Shown here one piece after another: positions 48,543 through 57,094 of a stretch of 64,000 nucleotides of DNA. The notes beneath the pieces were generated by a model, which saw only the letters and a list, made by a program, of their open reading frames with translations, ran no database searches and had not been told where the DNA came from. The stretch's first letter is position 1; the number at the start of each line of letters is the position of its first letter. The stretch comes from Pseudarthrobacter sp. SSS035 (GTDB taxonomy: Bacteria > Actinomycetota > Actinomycetes > Actinomycetales > Micrococcaceae): contig NZ_CP096882.1 of NCBI RefSeq assembly GCF_023273875.1, positions 868,001-932,000 of the forward strand, given 5' to 3'. A program made the position numbers and the translations under genes.

Positions 48543-49775
48543 TCAGTGAAGGACGGCTACGGGTTCGGCGGCCACACGGCCGTCGGGAGCGACGGAGGCG
48601 TCGGCGTCGGGCGCCGCCTGCCGGACGGCCCGCTTGGCTCCGGCCGCGGCGATGATCATCACCACCAGCCCCAGCAGGGTGATGCCGGCGCCGGCCCAGA
48701 TGGGCGAGGTGTAGCCGAGTCCGGCGGTGATGGTCACTCCCCCGAGCCAGGCGCCGAGGGCGTTGCCCACGTTGAAGGCACCGATATTGGCGCCGGAGGC
48801 GAGGGTGGGGGCGCTGGAGGCGTACTTCATCACGCGCATCTGCAGTCCCGGCACGGTGGCGAATCCGAAGCCGCCCATCAGGACGATGGAGGCAACGGTG
48901 AGCACCTGGTTGCCAGCGGTCAGGGCAAAGCCGACGAGCACAACCACCAGCACGGAGAGCACCACGACGAGCGTGCGGTCCACGTTGCGGTCCGCCGCCT
49001 TGCCGCCGATGGTGTTGCCGATGAAGAGGCCTACGCCGAAGACGATCAGCAGCCACGGAACGGTGGAGGCGGCGAAGCCGGAGACCTCGGTGAGCGTGAA
49101 GGCGATATAGGTGAAGGCGCCGAACATCCCGCCGTAGCCGAGGATCGTGACCAGGATGGAGAGCCACACCTGGCCGGAGCGGAAGGCGCGCAGTTCACTG
49201 CGCAGGGTTCCGGGCGTGGTGTCGCCGTGGCCGGTCTTCGGAACGAGCGCCAGGATTCCCGCCAGGGCGATGACTCCGATAACGGTGATGGCCCAGAACG
49301 TCGAGCGCCAGCCCGCGGCCTGTCCCAGCATGGTGCCGAACGGCACGCCCAGGACGTTGGCGGCGGTGAGTCCGGTGAACATGATGGCGATGGCGCCGGC
49401 CTTCTTGGTGGGGGCCACCATGTCCGCGGCCACTACGGCACCGATCCCGAAGAACGCACCGTGCGCCAGGGCGGCGATGATCCGGCCGACCATCATCATT
49501 CCGTAATCGGGTGCGATGGCGGAGACCAGGTTGCCTGCGATGAACAGCACCAGCAGGACGGCGAGAACGGGCTTGCGTTCGAAGCGGGTCACCGCCGCGG
49601 TCAGCACCAAGGCGCCGACCACGACGGCGAGGGCGTATCCGGAGATCAGCCAGCCTGCCGTGGCCTCGCTGACCTGGAAGTCGGCGGCAACCTCGGGCAG
49701 CAGGCCCATGATCACGAACTCGGTGAGTCCGATGCCGAACCCGCCGAGGGCGAGGGCTATCAGGCCAATGGGCAT
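48543..49775 (-). CDS. MFS transporter, DHA1 family (AraJ/CmlA type)
   Basis: A 410-residue, 12-helix exporter. It opens LIALALGGFGIGLTEFVIMGLLPEVAADFQVSEATAGWLISGYALAVVVGA, diagnostic for the DHA1 AraJ/YdhP-like group exporting arabinose, chloramphenicol or purine analogues. AAAGGAG precedes the ATG. It diverges from a MarR-family gene, with palindromic sites between them, so drug- or sugar-responsive efflux under MarR control is likely. Confidence 0.9.
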   Translation of the reverse strand: MPIGLIALALGGFGIGLTEFVIMGLLPEVAADFQVSEATAGWLISGYALAVVVGALVLTAAVTRFERKPVLAVLLVLFIAGNLVSAIAPDYGMMMVGRIIAALAHGAFFGIGAVVAADMVAPTKKAGAIAIMFTGLTAANVLGVPFGTMLGQAAGWRSTFWAITVIGVIALAGILALVPKTGHGDTTPGTLRSELRAFRSGQVWLSILVTILGYGGMFGAFTYIAFTLTEVSGFAASTVPWLLIVFGVGLFIGNTIGGKAADRNVDRTLVVVLSVLVVVLVGFALTAGNQVLTVASIVLMGGFGFATVPGLQMRVMKYASSAPTLASGANIGAFNVGNALGAWLGGVTITAGLGYTSPIWAGAGITLLGLVVMIIAAAGAKRAVRQAAPDADASVAPDGRVAAEPVAVLH

Positions 49776-49826
49776 GTGGATGCTCCTTTGAAAACTGTAC
49801 GGAATGAGATAGGACGCGTAAGCTAG

Positions 49827-49882
49827 TAGTTGCAGACGCGTTATTTATTGTTGCACAAGCAGATACACCGCGCAAGCAACTA
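49827..49882. promoter_or_regulatory. MarR/MFS divergent region with palindromic sites
   Basis: TAGTTGC (49827-49833) and GCAACTA (49876-49882) form an outer inverted pair; TTGTTGCACAA (49848-49858) is an imperfect palindrome between them. The TTGC/GCAA arms resemble the MarR operator at 11138-11150. Probable binding region of the MarR protein encoded at 49945. Confidence 0.5.
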
Positions 49883-49944
49883 TTATCGATTGTGCTCCGC
49901 CTCACGCCGCCAGGCGGCTGGAGTACCCGCGAGAGGAAAGTCAG

Positions 49945-50394
49945 ATGGGCATCAAGGACGACGCCGTAGAGGTCCGGGCACAGGGTTGGCGCACGCTCGC
50001 GGCGCTGCACGGCCTGATCGAGGGTGAGCTGGAACGCTCGCTGCAGGCCGAATCAAAGCTGTCAGTGGTGGAGTACACCGTGCTGGACGCGCTCAGCCGC
50101 CAGGACGGCTGGCACATGCGCATGCAGCAGCTCGCCCGCGCCACAGCGCTCAGCGCCAGCGCCACCACCCGGCTGGTCAACAGGCTCGAGGACCGCGCCC
50201 TGCTGACCCGGATCCTCTGTGCGGACGACCGCCGCGGCATCTACACCGAGCTCACGCCCAGCGGCATCGCCCTGCTGGAGGAAACCCGGCCGGTCCATGA
50301 CGCCACGCTGGAACGCGCCCTGGCCGAGGCACAGGAGATTCCCGAGCTGGCCGCGCTGGTGGACGCACTCCCCCGGCTCCACGCGAACACCTAG
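49945..50394 (+). CDS. MarR-family transcriptional regulator
   Basis: A 149-residue winged-helix repressor with MQQLARATALSASATTRLVNRLEDRALLTRILCADDRRGIYTELTPSG, the MarR recognition helix and DDRRG wing. GAGAGGAAAG precedes the ATG. It is divergent from the DHA1 exporter gene and likely represses it as well as itself. It is followed by a perfect 24-bp hairpin. Confidence 0.92.
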   Translation: MGIKDDAVEVRAQGWRTLAALHGLIEGELERSLQAESKLSVVEYTVLDALSRQDGWHMRMQQLARATALSASATTRLVNRLEDRALLTRILCADDRRGIYTELTPSGIALLEETRPVHDATLERALAEAQEIPELAALVDALPRLHANT

Positions 50395-50405
50395 CCACCG
50401 CCCGA

Positions 50406-50458
50406 GTACGACGACGGATGCCCACCTTCCACGAGAAGGTGGGCATCCGTCGTCGTAC
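50406..50458. terminator. Perfect 24-bp stem hairpin
   Basis: Bases 50406-50429 pair without mismatch with 50435-50458 around the loop CACGA. The outer part reads GTACGACGACGGATGCCC. It lies between the converging MarR and glycerophosphodiesterase genes. It is the strongest stem in the window, and its loop-side CACCTTC/GAAGGTG module is shared with the 47565 hairpin. Confidence 0.85.
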
Positions 50459-50478
50459 AGCTCGCAAAACCGCCTTTG

Positions 50479-52368
50479 CTAAAGGGCTGCGGCGTCCCCC
50501 GCAATGATGGCTGCCAGCTCCGGCGGCAAGCCCTTGCCGGCGGCGGCAGTGGCATCGGCCGCCACATCCTGCCAGCGATCACGGTCAACATTCTTCATTA
50601 AGCGGTCCCGCACGTTACTGTCGACGCCGGCAGTGACCAGCAGCGTATACAGACCGGCCTTGCTCGCCTGCACGGTAAACGTCAGGGATGCCGTGGCCTC
50701 GCCGCCCGGCCCCGTGGCCTTGGCAGTCAGGGTATGCTCCCCCAGGGCCAGGCTGGCCGCCTTTTTCTGGTCGCCCTCAGCAATGGGCTGGCCGTCCAGC
50801 TGGATGGACACGTGGTCCACATTCGAGGTTTCGACGGCGGGAGCCACAGTGTCCGCACGGCCAAGCACGACGCCGTCCAGGTTTCCGGCGAAGCGTACGG
50901 TGGGCGCGGCCGGTGTGGGTGCTGTGCCAAGAGCGCTTTGGAAGCCCACCAGGGCCCCGGCCCGGTTGGTGATGATGCCGTCAACGCCGGCGTCGGTCAT
51001 GTCCTTCCACTGCCGGGGATTGTCCACGGTGTAAGGCATCACGGCGATGCCTGCATCGTGGAGTTCCTTGATGGCCGCCGGACGGGCAGCAAGCGCGGAC
51101 CAGCTGGGGTTGTACGTCACGGCTCCGAACTGCTTGGCCGCCGCCACAACGTCCGTGTCCAAGGCGCCGCGGAGCAGTCCCAGCCGCAGCGAAGGTTCGT
51201 AGTCGCGTGCGTACTGCAGCACGTTGGTGTCGAAGCTTTGCAGGATGGTCTGGTTCAGCATGCCCCGTTCCTTGAGCATTTCGACGGTCCGCTGCACTTC
51301 CTCGCGCGTCTCCGGGCCCTTGACCTCCAGGAGCAGGCCGGTTCCTTCGGTGTTGGTCTGGTCCAGGAATTCCGCCAAGGTGGGCACCTTGGCCCCGGCA
51401 TAGGCGGGTGCAAACCAGGAGCCTGCCTCGAGTCCGGCGATGTAGCCGGCGGTGAGGGTGGAGACGTCGCCCGTTCCGGCAGTGACGCGGTCCACGGTGT
51501 TGTCGTGGATGACCACCGGCACCCCGTCCTTGGACGTGTTGACGTCCATTTCGATCCAGTCCGCGCCGGCCCGGCCGCCGGAGAGGAGCGCCTGCAGCGT
51601 GTTCTCCGGAATGATGGCGGACTCACCACGGTGGGCGATCACGGCGGGCTGCTGCCCGGGCTTGACGAGCAGCGATTCCGTGGCGGGCAGTTCGGTGACC
51701 TTGATGTCGTCATAGGAGACGGTGGCGCCGTTGGCCACCAGGCCCAGGATGCCGCTGTCCGTTCTGATCAGCCGGTTGGTCTCCATCATTTCCTGACCGT
51801 TGAAGTACCAGACGGCGTTCCTGCCGCGCACCTCGACCGCCACGCGCACGTCGTTTCCGGTGCCGGCGTCCGACGGCGTGGAGGCAGTCTCCGTGACGTT
51901 CCAGCCGTTGGCGGCCGTCCGTTCGGCAAACTCCAGCCCGTTTGTCGCCTTCGTCCCGGAACGCATCGTCGCTATCCAGAACGGGACACCGCCGTCGGGC
52001 TTCATGTCCAGGGCGAGGGCAGACCAGCGGCCCGCGTTGAGGACGTTCTCAAACCGGACCGTCGCTTCGAACCGGTAGTTGGGCAGGTGGGGGCCGAAGG
52101 TCACCCGTGAGAGCTGGCTGGACGATGTGCTGGTTCCATACAGGCGCCCGTTTTCCACCTTCCACGCGCCATCCACGGCGGTGAATCCTTCGGGGAGCCC
52201 CGGGCCGGAAAAGTCCTGGCTGTACGCGGGCTCCGGTTCAGCGGCGGTCAACACTGTGCCGGGAGAAACTTGGGCGGCGGATGCGTGGGCGGCGGGCAAG
52301 GGCAGCAGGACGGCGGCCAGCAGCGCTGCTGCGACCAGGCCGGTGCGTCTCCGTTGAGATATGTTCAC
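50479..52368 (-). CDS. Secreted multidomain glycerophosphodiester phosphodiesterase
   Basis: GDPD enzymes release glycerol-3-phosphate from phosphodiesters, including teichoic acid. The 629-residue protein has a signal peptide (1-32), a concanavalin/LamG-like sugar-binding type domain (about 45-228), a GDPD barrel (about 240-478) with His246-Arg247, Glu273, Asp275, His288 and Lys350, a short Ig-like domain (about 490-566) and a helical tail. The catalytic set is complete. It probably acts outside the cell in phosphate or carbon scavenging. It is isolated, with hairpins on both sides. Confidence 0.9.
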   Translation of the reverse strand: MNISQRRRTGLVAAALLAAVLLPLPAAHASAAQVSPGTVLTAAEPEPAYSQDFSGPGLPEGFTAVDGAWKVENGRLYGTSTSSSQLSRVTFGPHLPNYRFEATVRFENVLNAGRWSALALDMKPDGGVPFWIATMRSGTKATNGLEFAERTAANGWNVTETASTPSDAGTGNDVRVAVEVRGRNAVWYFNGQEMMETNRLIRTDSGILGLVANGATVSYDDIKVTELPATESLLVKPGQQPAVIAHRGESAIIPENTLQALLSGGRAGADWIEMDVNTSKDGVPVVIHDNTVDRVTAGTGDVSTLTAGYIAGLEAGSWFAPAYAGAKVPTLAEFLDQTNTEGTGLLLEVKGPETREEVQRTVEMLKERGMLNQTILQSFDTNVLQYARDYEPSLRLGLLRGALDTDVVAAAKQFGAVTYNPSWSALAARPAAIKELHDAGIAVMPYTVDNPRQWKDMTDAGVDGIITNRAGALVGFQSALGTAPTPAAPTVRFAGNLDGVVLGRADTVAPAVETSNVDHVSIQLDGQPIAEGDQKKAASLALGEHTLTAKATGPGGEATASLTFTVQASKAGLYTLLVTAGVDSNVRDRLMKNVDRDRWQDVAADATAAAGKGLPPELAAIIAGDAAAL

Positions 52369-52493
52369 CCGAAAGACGCTAGGCGCGTCTCATAGCAGCC
52401 AGGAATATCCGCAGTGAACGGCCCGTGAACCCGGCGGGACAAGCTCTGGGCAACTGCCGGGGGCGGGCACCATCGCGGCGGTGGTGAGCGTCC

Positions 52494-52509
52494 GGCGTCG
52501 TACTTAACC
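52494..52509. repeat. Solitary half of the GTACGACG hairpin element
   Basis: GGCGTCGTACTTAACC is the reverse complement of the outer arm of the 16718 hairpin with its flank (GGTTAAGTACGACGCC versus AGTTAAGTACGACGGC at 16712-16727). No pairing arm is nearby, so it looks like a relic. Confidence 0.45.
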
Positions 52510-52512
52510 AAG

Positions 52513-52573
52513 AACGCGGGGTCACTCCGTGCCCGATCCAACCTCTGGAACGGGCAGGGAGTGACCCCGCGTT
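52513..52573 (-). terminator. Three-tier hairpin after sucD
   Basis: AACGCGGGGTCACTCC (52513-52528) pairs with 52558-52573; inside it TGCCCG (52530-52535) pairs with 52551-52556, then TCCA with TGGA. It lies 16 bases past the sucD stop and likely ends the sucCD transcript. Confidence 0.8.
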
Positions 52574-52588
52574 GCTCTTACAGAACTA

Positions 52589-53491
52589 CTAGAGCGCTGC
52601 GAAAACTTCGCGCAGCAGCTTGGCGGTCTCGGACGGCGTCTTGCCGACCTTCACGCCTGCAGCCTCGAGGGCTTCCTTCTTGGCCTGGGCGGTTCCGGCG
52701 GAACCGGAGACGATGGCGCCGGCGTGGCCCATGGTCTTGCCTTCGGGAGCGGTGAAGCCGGCAACGTAGCCAACAACCGGCTTGGTGACGTGTGCCTTGA
52801 TGTAGTCGGCAGCACGCTCTTCAGCGTCGCCGCCGATTTCGCCGATCATCACGATCGCCTTGGTCTCGGGGTCAGCCTCGAACGCGGCCAGGGCGTCGAT
52901 GTGGGTGGTGCCGATGACGGGGTCGCCGCCGATGCCGATGGCGGTGGAGAAGCCAAGGTCGCGCAGCTCGTACATCATCTGGTAGGTCAGGGTGCCCGAC
53001 TTGGAAACCAGGCCGATGGGGCCCTTGCCCGTGATGTTGGCCGGCGTGATGCCAACCAGCGCTTCGCCCGGCGTGATGATGCCGGGGCAGTTCGGGCCGA
53101 TGATGCGGGTGACCTGCTTGCCGTCGGCGTCAACCGTGGACTGGGCCAGTGCCCAGAACTCGGCGGAATCCTGGACCGGCACGCCTTCGGTAATGACGAC
53201 GACCAGGCCGATGCCTGCTTCGATGGCCTCAACCACGGCGTTCTTGGTGAATGCCGGCGGGACGAAGACGATGGAGACGTCGGCGCCGGTTTCAGCCATG
53301 GCTTCCTTGACGGTGCCAAAAACGGTGATTTCGGTGTCGCCGTGCAGGACCGTGGTGCCGGCCTTACGGGCGTTGACCCCACCAACAATGTTGGTGCCGG
53401 CCTTCAGCATCAGGGCGGTGTGCTTGGTGCCTTCGCCGCCGGTGATGCCCTGGACGATGACCTTGGAGTCCTTGTTCAGATAGATAGACAT
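52589..53491 (-). CDS. sucD: Succinyl-CoA synthetase, alpha subunit
   Basis: This is the CoA-binding, phosphohistidine-bearing subunit of the citric-acid-cycle enzyme that makes ATP or GTP from succinyl-CoA. The 300-residue protein shows VQGITGGEGTKHTALMLKAGT at the CoA site, GPNCPGIITPGEA, and the phosphorylated His in MGHAGAIVSGSAGTA. Length is standard. It follows sucC by 11 bases, forming the usual sucCD operon, and is closed by a strong hairpin. Confidence 0.98.
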   Translation of the reverse strand: MSIYLNKDSKVIVQGITGGEGTKHTALMLKAGTNIVGGVNARKAGTTVLHGDTEITVFGTVKEAMAETGADVSIVFVPPAFTKNAVVEAIEAGIGLVVVITEGVPVQDSAEFWALAQSTVDADGKQVTRIIGPNCPGIITPGEALVGITPANITGKGPIGLVSKSGTLTYQMMYELRDLGFSTAIGIGGDPVIGTTHIDALAAFEADPETKAIVMIGEIGGDAEERAADYIKAHVTKPVVGYVAGFTAPEGKTMGHAGAIVSGSAGTAQAKKEALEAAGVKVGKTPSETAKLLREVFAAL

Positions 53492-53502
53492 GGTGCGTCC
53501 CT

Positions 53503-54672
53503 TTACTTAGCTGCGTTGGCGAGCTCGGCGGCCTTGTCGGCGCCCTCGTCCATGGTGGCGGCCAGGGTAACCAGCGGGTGGTTGGCCTCGGCCAGGATGC
53601 GGCGGCCTTCTTCAACGTTGTTGCCGTCGAGGCGGACTACCAGCGGCTTGTTCGCGGAGTGGCCCAGCTCGGCCAGCGCGCCAACGATGCCCTTGGCGAC
53701 GGCGTCACACGCGGTGATGCCACCGAAGACGTTCACGAACACGGACTTGACCTGCGGGTCGCCCAGGATGACGTCGAGGCCAGCAGCCATGACCTCGGCG
53801 GAAGCTCCACCGCCGATGTCCAGGAAGTTGGCGGGCTTGACGTTGCCGTGGTTTTCACCGGCGTAGGCAACAACGTCCAGGGTGGACATGACCAGGCCTG
53901 CACCGTTGCCGATGATGCCCACGGAGCCGTCCAGCTTGACGTAGTTCAGGTCCTGCGCCTTGGCCTTGGCCTCGAGCGGATCTGCAGCGTCCTTGTCTTC
54001 AAGGAGGGCGTGCTTGGCGTGGCGGAAGTCGGCGTTCTCGTCGAGGGAGACCTTGCCGTCCAGTGCCACGATGTCGCCGGCGCCGGTCTTGACCAACGGG
54101 TTGACCTCAACCAGGGTGGCGTCTTCCTTCTTGAAAACGTCCCAGAGCTTGAGGATCACGGCGGCGACTTTGCCGCGCAGTTCCTCATCGAAGCCTGCAG
54201 CTGCGACGATTTCGTCGGCCTTGGCCTGGTCGATGCCCACAGCGGGGTCGATGGCGATCTTGGCGAGCGCCTCAGGGCGTTCGACGGCGAGCTGTTCGAT
54301 TTCCATGCCACCTTCTACCGAGCACATGGCCAGGTAGTTGCGGTTGGCCCGGTCCAGCAGGACGGAGAAGTAGTACTCCTCGGCAATGTCGGCACCCTGG
54401 GCAATCATCACCTTGTTGACGGTGTGGCCCTTGATGTCCATGCCCAGGATGTTGGTGGAGTGCTCAAACGCCTCATCGGCGGTCTTGGCAACCTTGACGC
54501 CGCCAGCCTTACCGCGGCCACCAGCCTTAACCTGGGCCTTAACGACAGTTACGCCGCCGATTTTCTCGGCAGCTGCCTTTGCTTCTTCTGGGGTGTACGC
54601 CACGATGCCGGCAAGCACGGGTACACCGTGCGCCTCGAACATATCGCGCGCCTGGTATTCAAACAGGTCCAC
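53503..54672 (-). CDS. sucC: Succinyl-CoA synthetase, beta subunit
   Basis: The ATP-grasp nucleotide-binding subunit partnered with SucD. In 389 residues: MDLFEYQARDMFEAHGVPVL, VVKAQVKAGGRGKAGGVK, the metal-binding EVNPLV, and the C-terminal VNVFGGITACDAVAKGIV and VVRLDGNNVEEGR. All are canonical. It is the first gene of the sucCD operon. A possible -10 (TAGAAT, minus strand 54866-54871) lies about 195 bases upstream, implying a long leader in the 222-base gap before it. Confidence 0.98.
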   Translation of the reverse strand: MDLFEYQARDMFEAHGVPVLAGIVAYTPEEAKAAAEKIGGVTVVKAQVKAGGRGKAGGVKVAKTADEAFEHSTNILGMDIKGHTVNKVMIAQGADIAEEYYFSVLLDRANRNYLAMCSVEGGMEIEQLAVERPEALAKIAIDPAVGIDQAKADEIVAAAGFDEELRGKVAAVILKLWDVFKKEDATLVEVNPLVKTGAGDIVALDGKVSLDENADFRHAKHALLEDKDAADPLEAKAKAQDLNYVKLDGSVGIIGNGAGLVMSTLDVVAYAGENHGNVKPANFLDIGGGASAEVMAAGLDVILGDPQVKSVFVNVFGGITACDAVAKGIVGALAELGHSANKPLVVRLDGNNVEEGRRILAEANHPLVTLAATMDEGADKAAELANAAK

Positions 54673-54894
54673 GGTTTAGTGTCCTTCTACGTCGAAGTAG
54701 TTTCTGTACAGTCGGGCACCGCCGAAGACGATGACCGGGCTGCGGATTGCCTGCACCTGCGACCAGTCCGGAAACGGGCCCCACAGCGCAATGCTCCATT
54801 CGGAACTCTAGCCCTCTCAGAGGACCGGCCCGTTCCACACTACCGCTTATGTGAGTAACGACACTATTCTATGGAGCGTAGAAAAACGCCTAGA

Positions 54895-55602
54895 TTACGG
54901 GGTTTTTGAGGCCTCCGCGGGTGCCTGGGAGGCTGTTGCCGCGTCCTTGGAAATAAGTTCGTAGCGGTCCCGGGCCACAAAGAATCCGACGCCGGCCGAG
55001 ACGTTTCCGCACGCCACGCCGCCGTTATGGGCCGAACAGCGCAGCCCGTTCCGTTCCAGGTTCTGGCCCTCGGCGAGGACCAGCAGTTCCGTCAGCAGGC
55101 CGCTCTTGTTTCCCTTGGGTCCGTAGGCTGCCTCCATTTGTGTGACGCCGGAACGGCACTCCCCATACGTTGCCTTGTCCGGGCTGAGCAGCGCCGTTCC
55201 GCCGAGGTACCCCAGGCCGGTGCCGGCGCAGTCGTCCTGGATGTCGCCCGCGGCAGGCTTGGGGTAACCGGCAAGCTCGCAATGCGCCACCGGGACGGTG
55301 GCGAGCTTGTTGTTGGCCGCATCACTGAAGCTGTTCGACTCATACGGCAGGTTGAGGTGTTCCCCACGGGCCGATGTCAGGGAGCACACAATGTTCCGGT
55401 CCTCCGTGATGAAGGACAGGACATCCCCGGCGGCCTTGAACGCGGCGGGGTCGGCCAGCGCTGCTTGTTCCAGGTGTTCCATGGCCGGCAGCGGCGGCGG
55501 AGCCACATAGCCCGGGTCCTCGGTGGTGATGCTGCAGGCAGTGCCTGCCAGCAGGAAGAAGGCGGCCAGGATCCCCAGTACAGTCCGTCGCATGGCAACC
55601 AT
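54895..55602 (-). CDS. Lipoprotein of unknown function
   Basis: A 235-residue exported protein. The signal peptide MRRTVLGILAAFFLLAGTAC ends in a lipobox with acceptor Cys at about 23. The mature part contains five or more further cysteines (CSLTSARGE, HCELAGYP, DDCAGTG, GECRSG, LRCSAHNGGVACG), which suggests disulfide bonds outside the cell. No known domain is recognised; similar actinobacterial lipoproteins are uncharacterised. It is probably monocistronic. Confidence 0.8.
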   Translation of the reverse strand: MVAMRRTVLGILAAFFLLAGTACSITTEDPGYVAPPPLPAMEHLEQAALADPAAFKAAGDVLSFITEDRNIVCSLTSARGEHLNLPYESNSFSDAANNKLATVPVAHCELAGYPKPAAGDIQDDCAGTGLGYLGGTALLSPDKATYGECRSGVTQMEAAYGPKGNKSGLLTELLVLAEGQNLERNGLRCSAHNGGVACGNVSAGVGFFVARDRYELISKDAATASQAPAEASKTP

Positions 55603-55620
55603 TATGCCCCGGCAGCGGTC

Positions 55621-56931
55621 TCAGGCCGTCGGGCGCGTCCCGGCGGCCTCTACGACGGCGGCAGCAGCTTCGGCGGGATCCTCACGGTCGAACTGCTCCT
55701 GCATCGTCCGGGCACGGGATTTCCAGCCGGGATCCGCCAGGACCTTTCGAACGGCAGCGGCTATGTCCGCGGACTTGGGTGACTCCGTCCGGAGGTTAAT
55801 GCCGACGCCGGCGTGTTCCACCCGGGCGTTGACGTCACTTTTGCCCTCGTTGATGCCCGAAACCACCAAGGGAACCCCCTTGGACAGGCTCAGCTGCACA
55901 CCGCCGAATCCGCCGTTGGTGATAAAGACATCCGTGAAGTCAAAGACCTCCGCGAAGTCCACGTAGTCCTGGACCACCACGTTGGGCTGCGCGTACCGGG
56001 CTTTCAACTCTTCGGTGCCGTGCCCGCCGGTTGCCACGATGACCAACGCATCCATGTCCTTGACCGCCTCAAGCGACGGAACGATGAGTTTGTCCTGGTC
56101 AAGGTTGTCCACCGTTCCCTGGGTGACAACGAGTGTTGCGGGATAGGACCGGGGAAAGCCGCCGTCCCCGCCGGACCCGCCGGACACGGTGCCGGCCTGC
56201 CCGGCCGCACGGTACGGCAGGAGCGCACCGACATAGTGCACTTTGGGGTTGACCCGGCGCCGCGGGAAATCGAGGGATTCCGGGCCGGTCTGGATAATGG
56301 CGTCCGAGCACCGATAGGGTTCGTCCGTCAGCCGGCCTTCCCGCGGAACAGCCTGGCCGTAGGCGGCATGCTGCCGGCGGTAGCTTTGGCTGGCCGGCCG
56401 AAGGATGACCTTGTCGGACAGCAGTCCGGCCATGCCCTGGATAGCCTTCTGCACGGGATTACGGGGCGGCCGGAACCCGAAGAAAAGCGGCGGCACCTGC
56501 GGGTCGCTTTCCATGTTGGGGATCGCAACAAAATTCACCACCGGCTTGCCCATCAAGTGGGAGACGAGCCGGTGAATGAACATGGAACTGTCCGCTACAA
56601 GAACGTCGAAGGGATTCTCCTGGGCGACCTCGCGGATGTCCTCGAAGAAGTGGCTGACGTTGCTGGCGAAAATCTTCTCGCCGTCGAAGCCGATGGCCCG
56701 TGGGCCCTTAAGCTTGGCCCGCTCCGGATAGAGCTCATTGAGGTTGTCCGCGCGGTGCTCGATGGCCCTGCGGAAGGGGAAGTGCTGGATTCCCATGCCG
56801 CCGAGCCTGTCCGCATAGACCGGACCCGTGTACCAGGCCACCTCGTGGCCACGGTCCTTGAGCCGCATCGCCACGCCCGTCATGGGGTTGAAATGGCCGT
56901 CAATGGCCTGGCTGGCGAACAGGATCTTCAC
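55621..56931 (-). CDS. Glycosyltransferase, UDP-glycosyltransferase (GT1/MGT) type
   Basis: A 436-residue GT-B protein. MKILFASQAIDGHFNPMTGVAMRLKDRGHEVAWYTG at the N-terminus is the acceptor-domain signature. The C-terminal half has LVVTQGTVDN, VVQDYVDFAEVFDFTDVFITNGGFGGVQLSLSKGVPLVV, the nucleotide-sugar binding motif with Gly-Gly-Phe-Gly-Gly in place of the usual H-G-G. Members glycosylate small lipophilic molecules such as macrolides or carotenoids. The GTG at 56931 is preferred; the open frame upstream runs through a 16-bp tandem repeat. No biosynthetic cluster adjoins it. Confidence 0.87.
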   Translation of the reverse strand: MKILFASQAIDGHFNPMTGVAMRLKDRGHEVAWYTGPVYADRLGGMGIQHFPFRRAIEHRADNLNELYPERAKLKGPRAIGFDGEKIFASNVSHFFEDIREVAQENPFDVLVADSSMFIHRLVSHLMGKPVVNFVAIPNMESDPQVPPLFFGFRPPRNPVQKAIQGMAGLLSDKVILRPASQSYRRQHAAYGQAVPREGRLTDEPYRCSDAIIQTGPESLDFPRRRVNPKVHYVGALLPYRAAGQAGTVSGGSGGDGGFPRSYPATLVVTQGTVDNLDQDKLIVPSLEAVKDMDALVIVATGGHGTEELKARYAQPNVVVQDYVDFAEVFDFTDVFITNGGFGGVQLSLSKGVPLVVSGINEGKSDVNARVEHAGVGINLRTESPKSADIAAAVRKVLADPGWKSRARTMQEQFDREDPAEAAAAVVEAAGTRPTA

Positions 56932-56950
56932 AGTGGTGCCCCCGAATCTG

Positions 56951-56998
56951 CTGTGCTCAAGTTCTGCGGTGCTCAAGTTCTGCTGTGCTCAAGTGGCC
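56951..56998. repeat. 16-bp tandem repeat, three copies
   Basis: CTGTGCTCAAGTTCTG (56951-56966), CGGTGCTCAAGTTCTG (56967-56982) and CTGTGCTCAAGTGGCC (56983-56998) are head to tail. The array is 20-67 bases upstream of the glycosyltransferase start, so copy number could alter its leader or promoter. Confidence 0.85.
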
Positions 56999-57094
56999 TG
57001 CGCTTCACCGGTTCCCCGGCTACCGGCTGTTTCCCGGGTACGCGCGTTCCTGAACTGTAAGCCAGCCGGGGTGCCCGGACAAGGGCAAGCGTGG

